Shown: positions 1 through 4,926 of the stretch, one piece after another
How the letters are laid out: each line of letters starts with the position of its first letter
Numbering within the stretch: the first letter of the stretch is position 1
NCBI GenBank assembly: GCA_020443005.1
Contig: JAGRJA010000455.1
Coordinates: forward strand, 1 to 6,408
Direction of reading: 5' to 3'
From: Pseudomonadales bacterium
GTDB lineage: Bacteria; Pseudomonadota; Gammaproteobacteria; Pseudomonadales; UBA7239
Length of the DNA stretch: 6,408 bases
The notes under the pieces: model-generated
Databases searched by the model: none
What the model was told of the DNA's origin: nothing
The model's input: the letters and a program-made list of their open reading frames with translations, nothing else
Made by a program: the position numbers and the translations under genes

Positions 1-234
1 AACGGCTGTATGCAGACTTTTGACTACACGCGTTATGCTTGCGCAATTTCGCAAGAGCAAGTACAACGCAATGCCGATGGCAGTTGGAAGCTGATTGTTG
101 CCAAGAAAAATCCCGGGCACAACAACTGGCTGGACACTGCAGGAAGAAACAAGGGATTTATCTATTTCCGATGGCTTGAGGCAGAGCGTATTCCTCCCGC
201 AATCAACTGCGAAGTGATCAAACTCGAAGACTAA
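1..234 (+). CDS. C-terminal end of a DUF1214-type protein (5' truncated by window edge)
   Basis: The frame is open from the first base (N-G-C before the first Met at base 10) and ends at TAA 232-234. The visible 77 residues are therefore the tail of a longer protein, and the ATG at base 10 is internal. The tail reads as the conserved end of DUF1214 domains: a 'NADGSWKLIVAKKNPG' strand, then 'NNWLDTAGRNKG' and 'FIYFRWLEAE', finishing in a Val-Ile-Lys strand. DUF1214 proteins often also carry a DUF1254 domain. They have no agreed enzymatic role, though they are frequent near lipid, terpenoid and steroid catabolism genes. No membrane segment or signal is visible in this part. It converges on an acyl-CoA ligase gene, so the two are not co-transcribed. 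Family assignment is from motif recall; function is unknown. Confidence 0.72.
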   Translation, partial: NGCMQTFDYTRYACAISQEQVQRNADGSWKLIVAKKNPGHNNWLDTAGRNKGFIYFRWLEAERIPPAINCEVIKLED

Positions 235-238
235 AACA

Positions 239-267
239 AAAAAGGCCGAACAATCTTCGGCCTTTTT
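239..267. terminator. Bidirectional intrinsic terminator between convergent genes
   Basis: A perfect hairpin: GGCCGAA (244-250), loop CAATC, TTCGGCC (256-262). It is flanked by A5 (239-243) on the left and T5 (263-267) on the right, so a U-tract follows the stem on either strand. It lies 4 bases after the stop of the plus-strand DUF1214 gene and about 30 bases after the stop of the minus-strand acyl-CoA ligase, and can serve both. Confidence 0.9.
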
Positions 268-297
268 CGGTGATAGCAGAAAACCCTTATCAGGCTG

Positions 298-1914
298 TTA
301 TAGGCCCAGCACCTTGCAGGCGGTTTCTTTTGCCCAACGATAATCGGGCTTGCCACTCGGTGCTCTCAGTATCTTGTCAACGACAACGAGTTTCCTCGGC
401 ACCTTGTATCCGGCAATGTGTTTTCGTGCATGCTCCTGAATCGAGTCAAGTGATGGCGTTTCATGTCCTTCCCTTACCTGAATAATCGCACACACAGTAT
501 TTCCCCAACGCTCATCCGGAACGCCCACAACTGTAACATCATAAACAGAAGGGTGTGTTTTAACCGCAGAATCAACTTCTTCTGTGAAGATTTTTTCCCC
601 ACCGGAATTGATACATTGCGAGCCACGACCCAACAAGGTGATAGACCCGTCTGCTTCCAGGGTTGCAGAATCACCGGGAACGGAATAACGAACCCCATCA
701 CCGCCAGTGATAAAAGTCTCGGCAGTTTTCTTTTCATCCTTGTAATAACCTTGCGGGATGTGTCCAAAGCGGGCAAGCAAACCCACTTTACCGGTACCGG
801 GCTGCAAAGGAACCAGTGTTTCAGGGTCGAGAACCACACTGCCCTGTGTAGGCTTGACCGTTGGCCCTCCTTTCATTTCCATACCCTTGGTTGCCATGAT
901 AAGACCACCACCACCCGTTTCGGAGGAACCGATAGAATCCGGAATCATCAGGTTGGGGAAATAGCTCAGGAACTGATCTTTCAAGGCTTGAGAAAATACA
1001 ACAGCCGAACTGGCCAAAACAAAAAATGAAGACACATCAATTTCATCCTTTATTTTTTCATAGGCCTCTATCAAGGGGCGCGCCATCGCATCACCGGTAA
1101 TAAAAAGACCATTCACCTTTTCTTCGGACATAATGCGCCATGTTTGCTCGGCATCAAACTTCGATGACAGAATAATTCTGTGGCCTTCAAATGCCCTGCC
1201 CATAACGGCTGCCTGGGAAGCACCATGCATCAGAGGCGCCAACGGGAACATTGTCATGGCGAATGCCTCACCTCTTTTGACAATATCCATAGGCGCTTTG
1301 GCTTTTTCACCGGTAGTCAGGTCAATACCACCACACAGTGCAAAAAACACATCTTCATGGCGCCACACAACACCTTTTGGCATGCCGGTTGTACCGCCTG
1401 TGTAAAGCATATAGATATCATCATCAGAACGCGGCGGAAAGTCCCGCTCCGCCGACTGGGCTGCCAATGCAGATTCATAATCGACAGTCTCCATCGTCGA
1501 TTTATCCGCTTCGCTGCCGTCTTCAATAACAACAACATGTTTCAACATTGGCAAACTGTCAATCACATTGCTGGTAAGCGGAACAAACTCGCGAGCAACA
1601 ACCAGTGCTTTCAGGTCAGCATTACGAAAAATATAGGCAAGCTCGTCTTCAACATAGCGATAGTTAATATTAATCCACACGGCGCGAAGCTTAAAAACAG
1701 CCCAAAGAGTTTCAATCCACTCCATGCAATTGTAGGCGTAAATACCGACATGATCGCCAACACCAATACCCTGCGAGGCGAGGTGATGAGCAAGTCTGTT
1801 GGCCCGTTCATCCATTTCCCGATAGGTACAGCGTTTACCATCAGCAACCAGATATTCGCGATCTGGATAGGTATCCACTGCCAGTTCAAACACATCTGCC
1901 AAATTAAATGTCAT
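298..1914 (-). CDS. AMP-forming acyl-CoA synthetase, FadD19-like
   Basis: A 538-residue cytosolic member of the ANL adenylate-forming superfamily, predicted to activate a carboxylic acid with ATP to an acyl-AMP and then to the CoA thioester. Visible motifs in order: P-loop YTGGTTGMPKG (171-181) followed by VVWRHED; GSSETG (329-334) in the acyl-adenylate region; PGD (413-415) with the ribose-binding Asp; hinge GRGSQCINSGGEKI (429-442); and PSGKPDYRWAK (519-529), with Lys522 in the catalytic-lysine position. The MPKGVVWRHED and INSGGEK...DYRWAK wording matches ligases resembling actinobacterial FadD19, which activates sterol side chains. Length is normal for that group. ATG 1914-1912 is preceded by AGGGGTG (1919-1925), four bases away, supporting this start. 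It is co-directional with another ligase gene upstream but separated from it by 257 bp and a terminator. The substrate is not readable from sequence; a steroid or isoprenoid acid is an inference. Confidence 0.92.
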   Translation of the reverse strand: MTFNLADVFELAVDTYPDREYLVADGKRCTYREMDERANRLAHHLASQGIGVGDHVGIYAYNCMEWIETLWAVFKLRAVWININYRYVEDELAYIFRNADLKALVVAREFVPLTSNVIDSLPMLKHVVVIEDGSEADKSTMETVDYESALAAQSAERDFPPRSDDDIYMLYTGGTTGMPKGVVWRHEDVFFALCGGIDLTTGEKAKAPMDIVKRGEAFAMTMFPLAPLMHGASQAAVMGRAFEGHRIILSSKFDAEQTWRIMSEEKVNGLFITGDAMARPLIEAYEKIKDEIDVSSFFVLASSAVVFSQALKDQFLSYFPNLMIPDSIGSSETGGGGLIMATKGMEMKGGPTVKPTQGSVVLDPETLVPLQPGTGKVGLLARFGHIPQGYYKDEKKTAETFITGGDGVRYSVPGDSATLEADGSITLLGRGSQCINSGGEKIFTEEVDSAVKTHPSVYDVTVVGVPDERWGNTVCAIIQVREGHETPSLDSIQEHARKHIAGYKVPRKLVVVDKILRAPSGKPDYRWAKETACKVLGL

Positions 1915-1931
1915 AAATCACCCCTGAAATT

Positions 1932-1948
1932 TATAGCGAACGACTATA
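1932..1948. promoter_or_regulatory. Inverted repeat over the candidate -10 of the FadD19-like gene
   Basis: TATAG (1932-1936), a 7-base spacer, then CTATA (1944-1948): perfect 5-bp arms that overlap the candidate -10 box and end 17 bases before the start codon. The position would suit a repressor operator. The arms are AT-rich and short, so chance cannot be excluded. Confidence 0.3.
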
Positions 1949-1971
1949 CCTGATATAAAACGGAATTCCGA
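1943..1971 (-). promoter_or_regulatory. Weak candidate promoter of the FadD19-like gene
   Basis: A promoter is expected here because a terminator isolates this gene from the upstream ligase. On the minus strand TATAGT (1948-1943) matches five of six -10 bases. Seventeen bases upstream, TCGGAA (1971-1966) matches the -35 consensus at only three of six. Transcription would start about 20 bases before the ATG. The poor -35 suggests either an activator or a different true promoter elsewhere in 1915-2130. Confidence 0.35.
1961..1970. repeat. Perfect 10-bp palindrome CGGAATTCCG
   Basis: A gapless palindrome in the 257-bp gap upstream of the FadD19-like gene, abutting the weak candidate -35 region. 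It may be a small operator half or chance. No further symmetry extends outward. Confidence 0.3.
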
Positions 1972-2068
1972 CCCTACGAATAGCGTATTGATTTATTCAT
2001 CAAGTGCCTTTGAAAGGCCAAATTCCGACAGGCGTTCCGCTTCGCAACATTCTGAATACCGGCCATTC

Positions 2069-2084
2069 TTCCACCGTTGTGGAA
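2069..2084. repeat. Inverted repeat TTCCAC-CGTT-GTGGAA
   Basis: Perfect 6-bp arms around a 4-base loop, in the middle of the gap between the two ligase genes. It has no T-run, so it is not an intrinsic terminator. It lies about 155 bases upstream of the FadD19-like start and could be a distal regulator site or a small RNA stem. The remainder of 1972-2130 holds no credible gene. Confidence 0.3.
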
Positions 2085-2130
2085 ACGCTGCCTGAGCAAA
2101 TTTCGATGCCTTCCCACACCTGAAATAATG

Positions 2131-2159
2131 AAAAAAGCCGACAAATGCCGGCTTTTTTT
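2131..2159 (-). terminator. Intrinsic terminator of the CaiC-like ligase gene
   Basis: GCCG (2137-2140) pairs with CGGC (2149-2152) across an 8-base loop. The stem is extended by A6 (2131-2136) against the T-run 2153-2158. Read on the minus strand, the hairpin begins about 13 bases after the stop codon at 2172 and ends in a U-tract. It separates the CaiC-like gene from the FadD19-like gene downstream. Confidence 0.85.
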
Positions 2160-2171
2160 GCGCAAGCAAAT

Positions 2172-3815
2172 TTATTTGGCTGCCTTTTCCTCATCGGCAT
2201 ATTGATCTGCCAATTCCCTCAGTTTGTTTTTAGCCACTTTCTCCAGTGTAGCCCGAGGCATTTCTTCCATAAAGTAAACGGCTCGCGGGCGCTTGAAATC
2301 TGCAAGACCTTCCTCACAGCCTTTCATGATCTTGTCCCGAATTTCATCTTCGCTCATCTGTGTCCACGGACTCTTGATGGCAAAGACCACAGGCACTTCG
2401 TCCAGCATATCGTGTTTCTGGGCAACAACGGCATGCTCATCAAGTACGCCCTGTCCCAGCAGGTTGCCAATAAACTCCTCAACCTGACGAGCCGACACAT
2501 TCTCGGCGCCCACTTTCAGCACATCCTTGTCACGGTCGGCAAAGTACATAAAACCGTCTTCACCCAGTCGGGCCATATCACCAGTCTGGAACCAGCCGTC
2601 TTCAGTAAAGGATTTTTTCATTGCTTCAGGGTTCTTGTAATACTCATAGAAGATATGAATACCGCGCGTACCACGGATATAAAGATCGCCATTCACACCC
2701 GGCTTGCAGTATTCACCGGTTTCGGGATCAATGATCGCAAATTCATAGCCCGGTGAAGGTACGCCGATATTCATCTCGGGGCAATCCATGCGGATATCCG
2801 AGCGGGTGGCATGGGTGACTGTTTCTGTCATACCCCAGGTAGCAAAGGTTTTTACCTTCCAGTAGTCTTCAACCCCATGGATTTTGACGCCGGTCAGCCA
2901 CACACGGTATGAGTGTTCCGGGATTTGCTGGGCACCGATGGCCTTGAAACAGAAAGGAATCATCGACGCCAGCGTACATTGGTATTTGGTCGACACTTCC
3001 CAGAACTTGCTGGAAGAGAACTTGGGCAATAATACAATGGAGCCGCCACACCACATCATTGTCCAGAAAGTCCAGCTTTGTGCATTGACATGAAAGCAAG
3101 GCAGGAAACAGAGGTAGCGATCATCGCTGGTCGCCAGCAGGTTGGACGAACCGCTTCGACCACCCCACATGGCATTGGCATGAGTGTGAACCACAGCCTT
3201 CGGCCTGGAAGTGGTTCCCGAAGTAAACTGGATACCCACCGGTAACATGGGCTCAACTTCACGCGCAGGGGCTTCATCGCCACTGTTGTAAAGCGCCGCC
3301 CAACGATCATAGGATGCAGCAAAATCTTCCTCTGCCTGTTCAGCTGCTTCGCCGGAGTTGTCATCGGTTACAACAAACCAGGGCAAGCTCTTGGCGTTTT
3401 CGGCAAGGGCCTGAATAAACTTGGGCTGGGTGATACAGCCCACAGCGTCGGAGTGCTCGGCAAAGTAAGTGAGCTCATCACCCACACAACGCGTATTAGT
3501 GGTAACGGCCACAGAGCCCACGATCGCCGAGGCATACCAGGCAATCATCATTTCAGGGCAGTTTTCGGAATGAATCAGCAACTTGTCCCCTTTCTTGACA
3601 CCTTTGGCAATCAGGCCACAGGCCACTTTATTGATTTCTTTCCAGAAATCACCGTAAGTCCAGGTTTTTGAATTGCCATCCCTGGGCTCCCAGATCAGGA
3701 ACTCCTTGTCGGGCGTGTGATCAGCCCAGTATTTGGCCAGCCAGGGCACATCCTTACCGGCAAATTCATAGAGCTCCGATGATAACTTGCGATCAAACTT
3801 GGGGGTTGCCGACAT
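2172..3815 (-). CDS. AMP-forming acyl-CoA ligase, CaiC-like
   Basis: A 547-residue cytosolic ANL-superfamily ligase, predicted to make an acyl-CoA from an acid, ATP and CoA. Motifs in order: P-loop FTSGTTSRPKA (197-207) then VVHTHAN; LPCFHVNAQ (238-246) and FSSSKFWEVSTKY (266-278), a combination typical of crotonobetaine/carnitine-CoA ligase (CaiC) relatives; WGMTE (327-331); TGD (411-413); hinge DRDKDVLKVGAENVSA (427-442); and the C-terminal PRATLEKVAKNKLRE (520-534), with Lys526 in the catalytic-lysine position. The usual Gly before that Lys is Glu525, a TEK-like variant I recall in some CaiC-like ligases. The C-terminus is lysine- and acid-rich. ATG 3815-3813 has AAGGAG (3821-3826) five bases upstream. 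It shares only the superfamily motifs with the neighbouring FadD19-like ligase, so the pair is not a recent duplication. Carnitine metabolism is not implied; no other cai gene is present. The substrate is unknown. Confidence 0.92.
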   Translation of the reverse strand: MSATPKFDRKLSSELYEFAGKDVPWLAKYWADHTPDKEFLIWEPRDGNSKTWTYGDFWKEINKVACGLIAKGVKKGDKLLIHSENCPEMMIAWYASAIVGSVAVTTNTRCVGDELTYFAEHSDAVGCITQPKFIQALAENAKSLPWFVVTDDNSGEAAEQAEEDFAASYDRWAALYNSGDEAPAREVEPMLPVGIQFTSGTTSRPKAVVHTHANAMWGGRSGSSNLLATSDDRYLCFLPCFHVNAQSWTFWTMMWCGGSIVLLPKFSSSKFWEVSTKYQCTLASMIPFCFKAIGAQQIPEHSYRVWLTGVKIHGVEDYWKVKTFATWGMTETVTHATRSDIRMDCPEMNIGVPSPGYEFAIIDPETGEYCKPGVNGDLYIRGTRGIHIFYEYYKNPEAMKKSFTEDGWFQTGDMARLGEDGFMYFADRDKDVLKVGAENVSARQVEEFIGNLLGQGVLDEHAVVAQKHDMLDEVPVVFAIKSPWTQMSEDEIRDKIMKGCEEGLADFKRPRAVYFMEEMPRATLEKVAKNKLRELADQYADEEKAAK

Positions 3816-3859
3816 GCTTACTCCTTGATTTAAGTTGATTCATATCTCTAAAGAAAATT

Positions 3860-3875
3860 GATAGATGATTCTATC
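3860..3875. promoter_or_regulatory. 16-bp palindrome over the -10 box, possible repressor operator
   Basis: GATAGA (3860-3865), TGAT, TCTATC (3870-3875): perfect 6-bp arms with a 4-base centre, fully covering the candidate -10. Size and position fit a dimeric repressor site such as those of TetR- or GntR-type regulators that control many acyl-CoA ligase genes. No regulator gene is in the window, so the assignment is inference. Confidence 0.45.
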
Positions 3876-3895
3876 CAACTGACCGAATTTAACAA
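3868..3895 (-). promoter_or_regulatory. Candidate sigma70 promoter of the CaiC-like ligase gene
   Basis: On the minus strand TTGTTA (3895-3890; four of six -35 bases), a 16-base spacer, then TAGAAT (3873-3868; five of six -10 bases). Transcription would start near 3861, giving a leader of about 45 bases that contains the strong AAGGAG ribosome site. The placement relative to the gene and the two overlapping inverted repeats support it. Confidence 0.5.
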
Positions 3896-3901
3896 CTCGG
3901 T
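3882..3901. promoter_or_regulatory. Inverted repeat ACCGA-N10-TCGGT spanning the -35 box
   Basis: ACCGA (3882-3886) and TCGGT (3897-3901) are perfect 5-bp arms around a 10-base AT-rich centre containing the candidate -35. Arm centres are 15 bases apart, somewhat more than one helical turn. It could be a second regulator site for the CaiC-like gene; chance is possible. Confidence 0.3.
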
Positions 3902-3952
3902 AATTTCACACCTGGTCAGGCTGGCAGAGCGTTATGCCGCTAAAACGAAACC

Positions 3953-3978
3953 GAAAAACCACTGCAATAACAGGTTTT
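3953..3978 (-). terminator. Weak candidate terminator downstream of the transglutaminase gene
   Basis: On the minus strand AAAACC (3978-3973) pairs with GGTTTT (3960-3955) around a 12-base loop, and the T-run continues to 3954, followed by CGGTTTCGTTTT. The stem has only two G-C pairs. It lies about 70 bases after the transglutaminase stop and is the only hairpin with a U-run before the next promoter. Confidence 0.3.
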
Positions 3979-4038
3979 GACGGCAAGCAGGAAAACTGTG
4001 CGATTCTTTTTCAGGAAAAATGAGACAGCGCAAAGTAA

Positions 4039-4066
4039 GGATGTCGATCAGATTCGCGCGACATCC
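4039..4066 (-). other. Perfect 8-bp hairpin across the transglutaminase stop codon
   Basis: GGATGTCG (4039-4046) and CGACATCC (4059-4066) form an 8-bp stem with a 12-base loop. The loop contains the TGA stop (4050-4048) and the last Arg/Ile codons. On the minus strand it is followed by TTACTTTGC, not a proper U-tract. It may be an mRNA 3' stabilising stem or a poor terminator. Confidence 0.4.
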
Positions 4067-4926
4067 ACAGAAACTTTCATGACGGGGTTGCCGCCACCAC
4101 CAAAGATGACCCCCCGCAGCGGCGTAACATCAAAGTAATCCCGCCCCCAGGCGGTAATAATATGTTGTTCACCCACTACTGAACCATTGGTCGGGTCGAA
4201 CTCGAACCAGCCTTCCGATGGCGAGAACACAGAAATCCACGCATGGCTGGCATCCGCACCCACCATTTTTTCCTCTCCGGGGGGAGGCAGTGTTTCGATG
4301 TAGCCGGAAACATACTTGGCCGGAAAACCCAGTGCCCGCAAACAGGCAATCTGGAGATGGGCAAAATCCTGACAGACCCCCTTTTTCGTCTCAAGCACTT
4401 TGCTTAAAGGCGTGGCAATATCTGTTGACTGTGGAGAATAGGTGAACTCTTTATAGATACGATCCGTTAATTCGGCAACGGCGGACAAAAGCGGACGGTC
4501 ACCGCTAAAGGATGGCGCCGCATACTCTCTTAGCTCGGCATTCTCGGTAATCATTGGCGAATCAAGCAGGAACTCTCTCGCGAACAACACCTCCGGTTGC
4601 CTGGATTCGAAAAGCAGCTTCCTAGCTTCATCACAGGTAACACCAATATCCAGTTCAAGATCGGAATGCTGCGGCCCTGTTTCAACTTTGCTGGTCGCCG
4701 TAATGGTGAGCTTTTTATGTGGTCGCTGGATTTCAAAATGATAGGCCTGATTCCCGAAATAATCCTGATGCTTTGAGGTAAAGGAAGTCGCCGGGTTAAC
4801 CAGAAGCTGGCTATTGATGCAGCGCTGACGAAGCGAGTTGCGAGGAACCATATGAGCAAGGTTATAACAGTGAGAGACATTATCACTGTAATCGTATTCG
4901 GTAATATGCTTGATCCTGTACAACAT
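4048..4926 (-). CDS. Transglutaminase-like cysteine peptidase (COG1305 type)
   Basis: A 292-residue protein with the N-terminal beta region of bacterial transglutaminase-like proteins (LYRIKHITEYDYSDNV near the start) and a papain-like core. The catalytic triad is visible: Cys185 in KKGVCQDFAHLQ, His228 in GADASHAWI, and Asp244 in WFEFDPTNG. It ends with the family's HIITAWGRDYFDVTPLRG segment. No signal peptide or membrane helix is seen, so it is probably cytosolic. Families of this kind hydrolyse or transfer amide and isopeptide bonds. The ATG (4926-4924) shares one base with the TGA of the upstream ATP-grasp/alpha-E gene (TGATG), and GGAG lies eight bases upstream (4938-4935), implying translational coupling. 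A TTG one codon earlier (4929) is also in frame but less likely. This pairing with ATP-grasp and alpha-E proteins is widely conserved; the substrate is unknown. All catalytic residues are present. Confidence 0.93.
   Translation of the reverse strand: MLYRIKHITEYDYSDNVSHCYNLAHMVPRNSLRQRCINSQLLVNPATSFTSKHQDYFGNQAYHFEIQRPHKKLTITATSKVETGPQHSDLELDIGVTCDEARKLLFESRQPEVLFAREFLLDSPMITENAELREYAAPSFSGDRPLLSAVAELTDRIYKEFTYSPQSTDIATPLSKVLETKKGVCQDFAHLQIACLRALGFPAKYVSGYIETLPPPGEEKMVGADASHAWISVFSPSEGWFEFDPTNGSVVGEQHIITAWGRDYFDVTPLRGVIFGGGGNPVMKVSVDVARI

Noticed and set aside
463..1029. A 188-codon open frame on the plus strand inside the FadD19-like gene
   Set aside because: It lies antisense to a gene with all ANL motifs; the composition (Arg/Thr/Asn/Ile-rich, no family motif) is typical of a shadow frame.
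1180..1953. A 257-codon plus-strand open frame opposite the start of the FadD19-like gene
   Set aside because: It is complementary to conserved coding sequence, has no recognisable domain or convincing ribosome site, and is rich in His/Asn/Ile as expected of an antisense frame.
1974..2165. Short minus-strand frames in the gap between the two ligase genes
   Set aside because: They start in or beyond the terminator of the upstream gene, lack a good ribosome site and show no family-like sequence.
2145..2756. A 203-codon plus-strand open frame opposite the C-terminal half of the CaiC-like gene
   Set aside because: It begins inside the terminator hairpin and runs antisense to the conserved C-terminal domain; no homology-like motif is seen.
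298..3815. A tandem duplication of acyl-CoA ligase genes
   Set aside because: The proteins share only superfamily motifs; P-loop context, hinge and C-terminal lysine motifs all differ, so they are separate subfamilies.
3911..3920. CCTG-GT-CAGG palindrome
   Set aside because: Only 4-bp arms and no placement relative to a promoter box; expected by chance.
4003..4021. TTTTTC-AG-GAAAAA inverted repeat after the transglutaminase gene
   Set aside because: The two-base centre cannot form a stable loop and the arms are nearly all A/T; not credible as a terminator or operator.
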